A model generated the notes under the pieces. It made no database searches, was not told the origin of the DNA, and saw only the letters and a program-made list of their open reading frames with translations. Shown here piece after piece: positions 16,752 through 27,137 of a stretch of 49,843 nt of DNA. Source of the DNA: JBBRVW01 sp038246545 (GTDB lineage: Bacteria > Actinomycetota > Actinomycetes > JACCUZ01); the NCBI GenBank assembly GCA_038246545.1, contig JBBRVW010000039.1:1-49843 (forward strand), given 5' to 3'. Numbering within the stretch: the stretch's first letter is position 1; the number at the start of each line of letters is the position of its first letter. The translations under genes were made by a program, and so were the position numbers.

Positions 16752-17380
16752 TCGCCCGGGTCCCGGTCGAGCTCGGCCGGGAGGAGGCCGCCCGGCTGGC
16801 GCACGAGGAGCTGGCCAAGGAGGTCTACCGGGCCCAGCGCCCCGGGCTGCTCCGGCGACTGCTCGGGTGGCTGGTGGAGCAGGCCGGCCACCTGCTGGAC
16901 AAGGTCGCGGGTGTCTCCCCCGGGGGCCGGGCCGGCCTGCTCGTCCTTGTGCTGCTCGCCGTCGTGGCGATCGTGGCGATCCGGCTCAAGGTCGGCCCGC
17001 TGGGCCGGCAGGCGGCCTCCGACCCGGCGCTGTTCACCGGCCGCGCCAGGACCTCGGCGGAGCACCGCGCCGCGGCCGACGCGCACGCCGCGCGCGGCGA
17101 GTGGGCCGAGGCGGTGCGCGAGCGGCTCCGGGCCGTCGTGCGCGCCCTGGAGGAGCGGGCCGTGCTCGACGAGCGACCCGGGCGCACAGCGGACGAGGCG
17201 GCCGCCGAGGCCGGCGCCGTGCTGCCGGCCTGCGCCGACGACCTGCGCCGCGCGGCCCGGCTCTTCGACGACGTCTGGTACGGCGGTCGCCCCGCCGGGC
17301 CCGACGCCGACGCGGGGCTGCGCGCGCTGGACGGGAAGGTCCGCGAGAGCCGGCCGCAACCGGCCGGAAGCCGCCCATGA
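16748..17380 (+). CDS. DUF4129 membrane-anchored protein
   Basis: A 210-residue protein with one transmembrane helix (about 62-80). A helical domain follows containing AEAVRERLRAVVRALEERAVL, then LDERPGRTADEAA and the ARLFDDVWYGGRP ending typical of DUF4129. GTG 16748 overlaps the previous stop (GTGA). DUF4129, DUF4350, MoxR and DUF58 form a conserved actinobacterial set, presumed to be an envelope-located MoxR/vWA chaperone system. The biochemical role is not established. Confidence 0.82.
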   Translation: MIARVPVELGREEAARLAHEELAKEVYRAQRPGLLRRLLGWLVEQAGHLLDKVAGVSPGGRAGLLVLVLLAVVAIVAIRLKVGPLGRQAASDPALFTGRARTSAEHRAAADAHAARGEWAEAVRERLRAVVRALEERAVLDERPGRTADEAAAEAGAVLPACADDLRRAARLFDDVWYGGRPAGPDADAGLRALDGKVRESRPQPAGSRP

Positions 17381-18560
17381 CGGCCGCTGCCGCGACGACG
17401 GCGGGGGCGGTGGGGAGGGCGCCGGCGGGCTCCTCCACCGACCCGACGGCGGCCGACCTGTGGCGGGCGGCCAAGGGCCCGGTGGCCGTCGCGGTCCTCG
17501 TTCTGCTGGCCGGCCTGCTCGTCGCCCTCACGGGGGGCGGTGGCGCCGCCCGGCCCCTGGACCCGGCCTCGGCGGCTCCCGGCGGCGCCCGCGCGCTGGC
17601 GGAGGTGCTGCGCGACCAGGGCGTGCGCGTCGACCGGCTCACGCGGACCGCCGCGGTCACCCGCGCAGCCGTGCGCGGCAGCACGCTGCTCGTGGTCGAC
17701 CCCGACCTGCTCGCCGACGGCCAGGTCGAGGCGCTGCGGGGCACGGGTGCCGACCTCGTCGTGCTCTCCACCCGGGCACCGCAGCGCTGGGTGGCGGGCG
17801 TCGGTGCGACCGCGGTCGACCCCGCCGTCCGCCCACCCGCCTGCGCCCTGCCCGCGGCGCGGCGGGCCGGCGTCGCGGCGGCAGGTCTGGTCGGCTACGA
17901 CGTCGACGGCACCGCGCTCGGGACGGCGTCGCGCTGCTACTCCCACGACGGTCGCCCCTCGCTGGTGCAGGGCGACGTCGACGGGCACCTCGTCACCTTC
18001 GTCGGGACCGGGGCCGGCTTCACCAACTCCTCCCTCGACGACGGCGGCAACGCAGCGCTCGCCCTGGGTCTGCTCGGCGGCCACGACCGGCTGGTCTGGT
18101 ACCTGCCCTCCACCGAGGACCTGCCGACCTCCGCGCAGAAGACCTTCTACGAGCTGGTGCCCGACGCGGTCTGGTGGGGGCTCGGGCAGCTGCTGGTCGC
18201 CGTCCTGCTGCTCGCGCTGTGGCGGGCCCGCCGGCTCGGCCCGGTCGTCGCCGAGCCGCTGCCCGTCGTCGTGCGCGCCGCCGAGACCGTCGAGGGCCGC
18301 GGACGGCTGTACCGCAGGGCCGGGGCCCGCGGACGGGCCGCCGACGCACTGCGCGCCGGTGTGCAGGACCGTCTCCGGCCTGCTCTCGGCCTGCCGCGGC
18401 GCGCCGAGCCCGGCGCGGTCGTCGCCGCGGTCGCCGCCCGCTCGTCGCGGCCCCCCGGCGAGGTCGGGAGCCTCCTGTACGGTGCCGCACCGGTCGACGA
18501 CGCAGCCCTCGTCCGGCTGGCGGACGCGCTCGACCACCTGGAGAGAGAGGTACGCCGACC

Positions 18561-18564
<4 letters not shown>
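17377..18564 (+). CDS. DUF4350 membrane protein
   Basis: A 395-residue protein with transmembrane helices at about 35-52 and 266-284. The outer part contains the DUF4350 core (GGARALAEVLRDQGVRVDRL), a Rossmann-like segment (LLVVDPDLLADGQVEAL) and GTGAGFTNSSLDDGGNAALA. The C-terminal portion is cytoplasmic. ATG 17377 overlaps the upstream stop (ATGA) and its own end overlaps moxR (ATGA), so it is co-translated with both. Confidence 0.82.
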
Positions 18565-19553
<989 letters not shown>

Positions 19554-19557
19554 CGCC

Positions 19558-20853
19558 GTGGCGCTGACCGGACGGCTCGGGCTGCTGGCCCTCGCCGGGG
19601 CCGTGGTCGTCGGCATCCTCGTGCCCTCCGGCACCGGCCTGCTGGTGGTCACGCTGGCCCTCGCGGTCCTGGTGGCGGCCGACCTGGCCCTGGCCGGCCC
19701 GGTCCGCGCGCTCACGTTCGTCCGCGAGGGCGACCGCGCGGTGCGGCTCGGCGAGCCGGCGCAGGTCGGGCTCCTCGTGACCAACCCCTCGGGACGCCGG
19801 GTCCGCGGCCGGCTGCGCGACGCGTGGCCGCCCAGCGCCGGTGCGGCGGTCCAGCGGCACCCGCTCGACGTCCCGCCCGGCGAGCGCCGCCGGGTCGTCA
19901 CCGCGCTACTGCCCGCCCGGCGCGGCGACCGTCCGGCCGACCGGGTCACGGTCCGGTCGTACGGGCCGATGGGGCTGGCGGCGCGCCAGGGGTCGCACCT
20001 CGTGCCGTGGCGGGTGCGCGTGCTGCCGCCGTTCACCTCACGACGGCACCTGCCGTCCCGGCTGGCCCGGCTGCGCGAGCTCGACGGGCGCACGGCGGTG
20101 ATGGTGCGCGGCCAGGGCACCGAGTTCGACTCCCTGCGGGAGTACGTCGCCGGCGACGACGTCCGCTCCATCGACTGGCGGGCGACCGCGCGGGCCGGCG
20201 ACGTTATGGTCCGCACCTGGCGGCCGGAGCGCGACCGCCGGGTGCTGCTCCTGCTGGACTGCGGCCGCACCGCAGCGGCTCGCGTCGGTGACGCGCCGCG
20301 CCTGGACGAGGCGATGGACGCCGCGCTGCTGCTCGCGGCCCTGGCGTCTCGGGCCGGCGACCGGGTCGACCTGGTGGCCTACGACCGCTCGGTGCAGGCG
20401 CGGGTCCAGGGTGAGTCCGCAGGCGGACTGCTGCCCGCACTGGTGCAGGCCATGGCACTCCTGGAGCCGGCCCTCGTCGAGCCCGACTACGCCGGCATGG
20501 TGCGCACCGTGCTCGCCGGTCCGTCCCGGCGCAGCCTCGTCGTGCTGCTCACCGCGCTCGACGCCGCCCCGGTCGAGGAAGGGCTGCTGCCGGCACTCGG
20601 GCCGCTGCTGCACCGGCACCAGCTGGTCCTCGCGTCGGTGTCCGACCCGCGGGTGGCGGAGCTGGCCGGTGGCCGTGGCGACGCCGCATCGGTGTACGCC
20701 GCCGCCGCGGCCGAGCGAGCCCGCGCCGAGCGGCGCCGGGTCGGTGGTCTGCTGTCCCGGCGCGGGGTCGAGGTGGTCGACAGCGGGCCCGGGACCCTCG
20801 CCCCCGAGCTGGCCGACCGCTACCTCGCGCTCAAGGCCGCCGGCCGGCTCTGA
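19558..20853 (+). CDS. DUF58 domain protein (vWA-like), MoxR partner
   Basis: A 431-residue protein with two N-terminal hydrophobic helices (about 5-45) and a DUF58 signature (EYVAGDDVRSIDWRATAR). A vWA-like fold follows with LLLLDCGRT and VVLLTALD. Such proteins are the usual partner of MoxR ATPases. GTG 19558 lies four bases after the moxR stop, so the pair is coupled. It ends the DUF4129-DUF58 operon. Confidence 0.9.
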   Translation: MALTGRLGLLALAGAVVVGILVPSGTGLLVVTLALAVLVAADLALAGPVRALTFVREGDRAVRLGEPAQVGLLVTNPSGRRVRGRLRDAWPPSAGAAVQRHPLDVPPGERRRVVTALLPARRGDRPADRVTVRSYGPMGLAARQGSHLVPWRVRVLPPFTSRRHLPSRLARLRELDGRTAVMVRGQGTEFDSLREYVAGDDVRSIDWRATARAGDVMVRTWRPERDRRVLLLLDCGRTAAARVGDAPRLDEAMDAALLLAALASRAGDRVDLVAYDRSVQARVQGESAGGLLPALVQAMALLEPALVEPDYAGMVRTVLAGPSRRSLVVLLTALDAAPVEEGLLPALGPLLHRHQLVLASVSDPRVAELAGGRGDAASVYAAAAAERARAERRRVGGLLSRRGVEVVDSGPGTLAPELADRYLALKAAGRL

Positions 20854-20954
20854 CGCCCACCCGGGTCCGGCCGTCGTCCGTGTCAACCGGACCGGCGCCC
20901 GCCAGCGTCCTAGTCGTGAGTGGGGCATCCGGCCCCGGCGACGAGGAGGCGGCC

Positions 20955-21536
20955 ATGCGCACACCGCGGTTACGGACCCTGGCGGCGATCGGCGGCGTCG
21001 TGGCGGTGCTGGCCACCAGCCTCGGGGCCGCCCCGGCGACCGCCGCGCCGCTGGACAAGGGCCGGTTCCACGACGTGCTCGACGAGACGTTCGACTGCAA
21101 CGGCACCCGCACGCACCAGGGCGGCGACGTCTTCGGGAGCTTCACCTATGTCAAGCGCGGCCGCGGTCTGGCCTATTACCGCGAGAGCGTCCGCGGGACG
21201 GTGGTCTTCACGAACGTCGCGACCGGCGGCACGTACTCGAACAACTTCACGGCGAACAGCCGGGACCTGAAGATCACCGACAACGGCGACGGGACCCTCA
21301 CGATTCTCTCGCAGGGCAGCGGCATGAGCCGGTGGTTCGACAAGAACGGCACGTTCGTCCTCAGCGACTCGGGCATGTTCCGCTTCAGCGTCGTCATCAA
21401 CCTCAACGGCACTCCGGACAACCCGGACGACGACTTCGAGGTCGATGGCTCGTTCGTCCTGATCACGCCCCGGACCGGCCGCGCCGACACGGCCGACCGG
21501 GACTTCTGCGCCGACCTGGTGCTCTTCACCACCTGA
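20955..21536 (+). CDS. Small secreted beta-rich protein of unknown function
   Basis: A 193-residue protein with a clear Sec signal peptide (hydrophobic about 9-25, likely cut after ATAA-type residues near 31). The mature part is rich in Asn, Thr, Gly and Asp, with two Cys (FDCNGT and DFCADL) and motifs such as TDNGDGTLTIL and NLNGTPDNPDDD. I know similar secreted actinobacterial proteins but no function for them. ATG 20955 has GAGGAGG upstream. It lies convergent with spoIIM, as an apparent insert in the MoxR-SpoIIM-RDD neighbourhood. Confidence 0.75.
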   Translation: MRTPRLRTLAAIGGVVAVLATSLGAAPATAAPLDKGRFHDVLDETFDCNGTRTHQGGDVFGSFTYVKRGRGLAYYRESVRGTVVFTNVATGGTYSNNFTANSRDLKITDNGDGTLTILSQGSGMSRWFDKNGTFVLSDSGMFRFSVVINLNGTPDNPDDDFEVDGSFVLITPRTGRADTADRDFCADLVLFTT

Positions 21537-21552
21537 GGACCGGCCGCGCGAG

Positions 21553-22572
21553 TCACCCTGCCACCGGCGCCGCGTCGGTGGCCCCCGCGCCACGTACGTC
21601 GCCGAGCTCGCCGGCCCGCACCGCACGGCCGCCGAGCACGGCGACGTAGGCGAGGAAGACCAGCCACAGGGTCGCGCCGATGCCCACCCGCGCCCAGGTC
21701 GGCAGCGGCGACGGCGTCACGAACGCCTCCACGACGCCGGAGACGAACAGCGTGGCCGTCAGGCCCAGTGCCAGCGCTCCCGCGGCCTGGCCCTCCTCCC
21801 GCAGGGCACGGGACCGGCTCCGGCCGCCGGGGTCGATCCACGCCCAGCCCAGTCGGAGGCCGGCCCCGGCCGCCACGAAGACGCAGGTCAGCTCGAGCAG
21901 GCCGTGCGGCAGGATCAGGCCGAAGAAGAGCCCCAGCCTGTCGTTGGCCGCCATCAGCCCGCCCGCGATGCCGACGTTGAGCGCGTTCTGCCAGACGACC
22001 CAGACGACCGGGACGAGGAAGATCCCGAGGGCCAGCGCGAGCGCCGACACCCACGCGTTGTTGGTCGCCACCTGGGCGGCGAACGAACCGGCCGGCGCGG
22101 AGGAGTAGTAGTCCTCGAAGTCGTGCTCCACCAGCTGCCGGATCTCGTCCGGGGCGGCGATCGAGGCCTGCACCTGCGGGTCCCCGGCGACCCAGAAGCC
22201 GACGACCAGCCCGACGAGGACGAAGGCCACCGCCACCGACGCCCACCAGTGTCGGCTGCGGTACAGCGCGGCCGGGTAGGTGACGACGAAGAACCGGGCG
22301 AGATCCCGCCAGGCCGGGGTCTGGGTGCCGGTGACGGCACCGCGTGCCCGCGCCACCAGGGTGGACAGGCGGCCGACCAGGGCCGGGTCGGGGGTGGCGG
22401 ACCGGACGACCGACAGGTGGGTGGCGGTGCGCTGGTAGAGGCTCACCAGCTCGTCGACCTCGGCCCCGTCGAGGCGGCCGCGCCGGGCCGGCCCGCGGCC
22501 CGCCCGGGCCAGCAGCTGCTCGAGACGGTCCCACTCGGCGCGGTGCGCCGCGACGTACGCGTCGACGTCCAC
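21553..22572 (-). CDS. Stage II sporulation protein M family membrane protein
   Basis: A 339-residue SpoIIM-like membrane protein. A cytoplasmic N-terminus (about 1-95) contains the helical VDELVSLYQRTATHLSVVR; about six transmembrane helices follow, with NNAWVSALALALGIFLVP and FGLILPHGLLELTCVF. In non-endospore formers the SpoIIM/RDD/MoxR/DUF58 group is presumed to act in envelope remodelling. The start is GTG 22572, divergent from the RDD gene. Confidence 0.85.
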   Translation of the reverse strand: MDVDAYVAAHRAEWDRLEQLLARAGRGPARRGRLDGAEVDELVSLYQRTATHLSVVRSATPDPALVGRLSTLVARARGAVTGTQTPAWRDLARFFVVTYPAALYRSRHWWASVAVAFVLVGLVVGFWVAGDPQVQASIAAPDEIRQLVEHDFEDYYSSAPAGSFAAQVATNNAWVSALALALGIFLVPVVWVVWQNALNVGIAGGLMAANDRLGLFFGLILPHGLLELTCVFVAAGAGLRLGWAWIDPGGRSRSRALREEGQAAGALALGLTATLFVSGVVEAFVTPSPLPTWARVGIGATLWLVFLAYVAVLGGRAVRAGELGDVRGAGATDAAPVAG

Positions 22573-22667
22573 TGGCCAGCACCCCCGGTCGCGATCCTGC
22601 GCGACACTAGTCTGCTCGCGCCGAGGGTGACGTGGTCGACGCCGCCCGCCGACCCACCGGGGGGACC

Positions 22668-23549
22668 GTGTCCGACAGCACGTCCGGCGACGTCGTCACG
22701 GGCGAGGCGGTCGTCCTCGACCTGCGGCTGGCCCGGTTCGCCAGTAGAAGCCTGGCGCTCGCGATCGATCTGGCCGTCCAGCTCGGGCTGCTGCTGGTAG
22801 GGATCTTCGTGGTCGCCGGCGCGCTCGCCCTGGTCGACGACTCGCTGGGCGCCGCCATCGGGCTGGTGTTCTCCCTGCTCGTGGTGGTCGGCTACCCGGT
22901 CGCGTGGGAGACCCTGACCCGCGGCCGGTCGCTCGGCAAGATGGCGCTCGGGCTGCGCGTGGTGCGCGAGGACGGCGGTCCGATCCGGTTCCGGCAGGCG
23001 TTCGTCCGCGGGCTGATGTCCGTCGTGGAGATCTGGCTGACCTTCGGCGTGGTGGCCCTGGTGACGTCGCTGGCCTCGACCCAGGGCCGCCGGCTGGGTG
23101 ACTTCCTGGCCGGCACGGTGGTGATCCACGAGCGGGTCCCGGTGCGAGCCACCGCCGTCGCCGCGATGCCCCCGGGGCTGGCGGGCTGGGCACAGGGCCT
23201 GGACCTCTCCCGGGTACCCGACGCCCTCGCGCTCCAGGCGCGGCAGTTCCTCGGCCGGGCGCACGAGCTCTCCCCCCAGGTGCGCGAGCAGATGGGCTCG
23301 GCGATCGCCCGCGCGCTGGCAGCCGTCGTCGCACCGGCTCCCCCGCCGGGCGTCCCGGCGTGGGCGTTCGTCGCGGCGGTCCTGGCCGAGCGACGCCGGC
23401 GCGAGACTCTCCGGCTCGCCGCGGGCGGCGGGTGGGGCGAGACCCCCACGCCGTCCACGCCGCCGCCTCCCGCTGGTCCTCCCGCGGCGCCGCCTGCGGG
23501 CTCGTCGCACGGCTCGACCGGGGATCGGCCGTTCGCCCCGCCGTCCTGA
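22668..23549 (+). CDS. RDD-family membrane protein
   Basis: A 293-residue membrane protein with an RDD domain. The core Arg-Asp signature appears as FASRSLALAIDLAVQLGLLL, then SLGKMALGLRVVREDGGPI and RRLGDFLAGTVVIHERVPV. Four hydrophobic helices fall in residues 25-150 and a Pro-rich tail closes the protein. GTG 22668 follows a GGGGGG tract; an upstream in-frame GTG at 22632 is an alternative. It is divergent from spoIIM, with a TAGTCT hexamer at 22608-22613 as a possible -10 box. Confidence 0.85.
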   Translation: MSDSTSGDVVTGEAVVLDLRLARFASRSLALAIDLAVQLGLLLVGIFVVAGALALVDDSLGAAIGLVFSLLVVVGYPVAWETLTRGRSLGKMALGLRVVREDGGPIRFRQAFVRGLMSVVEIWLTFGVVALVTSLASTQGRRLGDFLAGTVVIHERVPVRATAVAAMPPGLAGWAQGLDLSRVPDALALQARQFLGRAHELSPQVREQMGSAIARALAAVVAPAPPPGVPAWAFVAAVLAERRRRETLRLAAGGGWGETPTPSTPPPPAGPPAAPPAGSSHGSTGDRPFAPPS

Positions 23550-23611
23550 GCCGGAATACGATCGTCGAGTCGGTCGAGAAGCGGACGACTGCCCTCCGGA
23601 CACCGGACGAC

Positions 23612-23632
23612 ATGAAGGACACCTGCTCGTGA
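23612..23632 (+). CDS. Six-codon upstream ORF overlapping the ANTAR gene
   Basis: ATG 23612 opens a 6-residue reading frame (MKDTCS). Its stop overlaps the GTG of the GAF-ANTAR gene as GTGA, and the AGGA inside it (23616-23619) is the ribosome site for that GTG. It may couple or tune translation of the regulator, but its own ribosome site is weak and it may be chance. Confidence 0.25.
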   Translation: MKDTCS

Positions 23633-24327
23633 CCACAGGTCTGACCCCGCACGAGCAGTTCGCCGTCCTTGCCCAGCGGCTGCGCGAGGGGCGCAGCGTC
23701 GAGGAGGTCCACCAGATCGTCGTCGAGTCCGCCGTCGAGCTGATCGAGGGGTGCGACCGGGCCGCGATCGGCATCCTCGACGGCGACCGGTTCCACAGCG
23801 GGGCGGCCACCGACGACGTGATGTGGCTGATCGACGAGCTGCAGAACCAGGTGGGCGAAGGGCCCTGCCTCGAGGCGAGCACCGACGGCGTGGTGCAGGT
23901 CGACAACGACATCACGGTCCGGACGCAGTGGCCGGAGCTGGCCGAGGTCGTCGTCGAGCGCACCCCGGTCCGGGCCATGATGGGCGTCCCGCTCGTCGAC
24001 GACGGGCGCCGCTCCGGCGCCCTCAACGTGTTCTCCGACCGCACCGGCGTCTTCGACGACGAGGCGGTGGCCACGGCGGCCATCCTCGCGTCGTTCGCCT
24101 CGGTGGCGCTGGCCGGCGCCCGGCACTCGGCCCGGGCCAGCCAGCTCCAGGAGGGCCTGGCGACCAACCGCGAGATCGGTGCCGCCGTCGGCATCCTGAT
24201 GGCCACCCACGGCATCTCGCAGGACGACGCGTTCGCGCTGCTCAGCAGCGCCTCGCAGCGGCTCAACCGCAAGCTGCGCGACATCGCCACCGGCATCGTC
24301 CGCGGCGACGACACCGCCAAGCCCTGA
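23629..24327 (+). CDS. GAF-ANTAR transcription antitermination regulator
   Basis: A 232-residue regulator. A GAF ligand-binding domain (about 10-165) is followed by an ANTAR RNA-binding domain (about 170-225: LATNREIGAAVGILMATHG, then FALLSSASQRLNRKLRDIA). ANTAR proteins bind paired hairpins in nascent RNA and block termination. The GTG start at 23629 overlaps a six-codon upstream frame, with AGGA nine bases ahead. No kinase or obvious target operon is adjacent. Confidence 0.92.
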   Translation: MTTGLTPHEQFAVLAQRLREGRSVEEVHQIVVESAVELIEGCDRAAIGILDGDRFHSGAATDDVMWLIDELQNQVGEGPCLEASTDGVVQVDNDITVRTQWPELAEVVVERTPVRAMMGVPLVDDGRRSGALNVFSDRTGVFDDEAVATAAILASFASVALAGARHSARASQLQEGLATNREIGAAVGILMATHGISQDDAFALLSSASQRLNRKLRDIATGIVRGDDTAKP

Positions 24328-24336
24328 CCCGACCCG

Positions 24337-24364
24337 CAGTCGATCACGTAAACGTGATCGACTG
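24337..24364. terminator. 28-bp perfect palindrome after the ANTAR gene
   Basis: CAGTCGATCACGT (24337-24349) and ACGTGATCGACTG (24352-24364) form a perfect 13-bp inverted repeat around AA. As RNA it gives a 12-bp hairpin with a UAAA loop, nine bases after the ANTAR stop. There is no U-run. It most likely ends transcription from the plus strand, but could also be an operator. Confidence 0.55.
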
Positions 24365-24467
24365 TCGCCTCCCACGGTGTGCAACCCGCGCAGGGCGACA
24401 GCAAGCCGTGCGAAGCTGGAGTGCGGCGACGACGAGGGTCACGTACGACCCCAGCGGCAGACGGCGA

Positions 24468-24501
24468 ACGGCGCCGCACCCCTCACGGGGTACGGCGCCG
24501 T
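24468..24501. terminator. G+C-rich hairpin after ahcY
   Basis: ACGGCGCCG (24468-24476) pairs with CGGCGCCGT (24493-24501) and ACCCC (24478-24482) with GGGGT (24487-24491), separated by one C-A mismatch and a TCAC loop. It lies 34 bp beyond the ahcY stop on its downstream side. No T-run follows, as is common for actinobacterial terminators. Confidence 0.6.
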
Positions 24502-24534
24502 CGGCGCCGGGCGGGCGCTGCGAAGCGGCTCCGC

Positions 24535-25986
<1,452 letters not shown>

Positions 25987-26062
25987 GTGGATGACTCCCC
26001 ACTGGGGCGCCGAGGTGGCTCCCCTGGCTTGCGGGCGGGTGGACTCGGGGCGGGCGGCTCGC

Positions 26063-26204
26063 TGCGTCGACGCATCGCGCGGGACGTGCAACACAGTGCT
26101 GCACGGGCGCGCAGCAGGGCTGCGCAGCGCGGTGACGGTCGGAGCGTGCCCGGCGCGGCCCCTCAGGGCCAACCCATCAGTGACGCCGACACTCCACGTG
26201 GAGT
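26063..26204 (-). promoter_or_regulatory. Palindrome-rich leader or operator region of ahcY
   Basis: Three palindromes lie in the gap before ahcY: TGCGTCGACGCA (26063-26074, perfect), GTGCAACAC-A-GTGCTGCAC (26086-26104, one mismatch) and ACTCCACGTGGAGT (26191-26204, perfect, CACGTG core). They could be operator sites or parts of a folded leader. I could not match the conserved core of the SAH riboswitch, so no riboswitch is called. Confidence 0.4.
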
Positions 26205-27137
26205 CTAGCGCGGGCCGCCGGGGGGCGAGTGGTCGATGTCCGGCTCGAGGTAGATGACCCGGGCGATCGGCTCGGCCTCGCGGACCCGGATCTCGGCCGC
26301 GTCGATCGCCGCGGCGACCTCCGCGGCCGAGTCGGTGGGCGCCACGGCGATCTTCGCCGCGACGAGCAGCTCCTCCGGGCCGAGGTGCAGCGTCTTCATG
26401 TGGATCACGCGCTGCACGGAGCCGTGCGCGACGAGCGCGGCCTCGATCCGGCGGACGGCGTCGGGCGTGGCGCCCTCGCCCAGCAGCAGGCTCTTGGTCT
26501 CGATCGCGAGGACGACAGCGACGCACACCAGCAGCACGCCGATCGCGATCGTGCCGAGGCCGTCCCACGTGCCGTCGTCGGTGAGCAGCGTGAGCCCGAC
26601 GCCGAGCAGCGCCAGGACCAGTCCGATCAGGGCCGCGAAGTCCTCGAGCAGGACCACGGGCAGCTCGGGTGCCTTGGCGCGGCGGATGAAGTCCGTCCAG
26701 CCCAGCGAGCCACGCACCTTGTTCGACTCGTGGATCGCCGTGCGGAACGACCATCCCTCGAGACCGACCGCGACGACGAGCACCAGGACCGGGACCCACT
26801 GCCAGGAGTCGATCGGCTCCGGGTGCTGGAGCTTGTGGTAGCCCTCGTACAGCGCGAACAGCCCGCCGACGCTGAACAGCACGACGGACACGATGAATGC
26901 GAAGACGTAGCGCTCACGGCCGTAGCCGAAGGGGTGCGCCGGGGTGGCGGCCCTCTGGGCCCGCCGGCCGCCGACGAGCAGCAGCAGCTGGTTGCCGGAG
27001 TCGGCCAGCGAGTGGATCGACTCGGCCAGCATCGACGACGACCTGGTCAGCAGGAACGCGACGAACTTCGTCACCGCGATGCCGAGGTTCGCGGCCAGCG
27101 CCGCGACGATCGCCCGGTTGCCCCCCGAGGCGCTCAC
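26205..27137 (-). CDS. Cation diffusion facilitator (CDF) transporter
   Basis: A 310-residue CDF-family antiporter that would export divalent metal (Zn, Co, Mn or Fe) in exchange for protons. Six transmembrane helices fall in residues 1-220; helix 2 carries the metal-site motif ESIHSLADSGNQ (H-x3-D). Helix 5 has LLEDFAALIGL instead of the usual H/D-x3-D, as in the SLC30A9-like branch. A cytoplasmic C-terminal domain (about 225-305) contains HMKTLHLGPEELLV. GTG 27137 overlaps the upstream isomerase stop (GTGA). Confidence 0.9.
   Translation of the reverse strand: MSASGGNRAIVAALAANLGIAVTKFVAFLLTRSSSMLAESIHSLADSGNQLLLLVGGRRAQRAATPAHPFGYGRERYVFAFIVSVVLFSVGGLFALYEGYHKLQHPEPIDSWQWVPVLVLVVAVGLEGWSFRTAIHESNKVRGSLGWTDFIRRAKAPELPVVLLEDFAALIGLVLALLGVGLTLLTDDGTWDGLGTIAIGVLLVCVAVVLAIETKSLLLGEGATPDAVRRIEAALVAHGSVQRVIHMKTLHLGPEELLVAAKIAVAPTDSAAEVAAAIDAAEIRVREAEPIARVIYLEPDIDHSPPGGPR

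Noticed and set aside
20881..20909. ECF-like promoter (TGTCAAC, 18-nt spacer, CGTC) before the secreted protein
   Set aside because: The first box differs from TGTCACA and the spacer is two bases too long; too weak without mapping.
24337..24364. ANTAR-type RNA target hairpin
   Set aside because: The hairpin has a four-base UAAA loop, not a hexaloop with A1 and G4, and there is no second hairpin beside it.
25987..26204. SAH riboswitch upstream of ahcY
   Set aside because: The conserved core of the SAH riboswitch could not be matched; only palindromes are seen.
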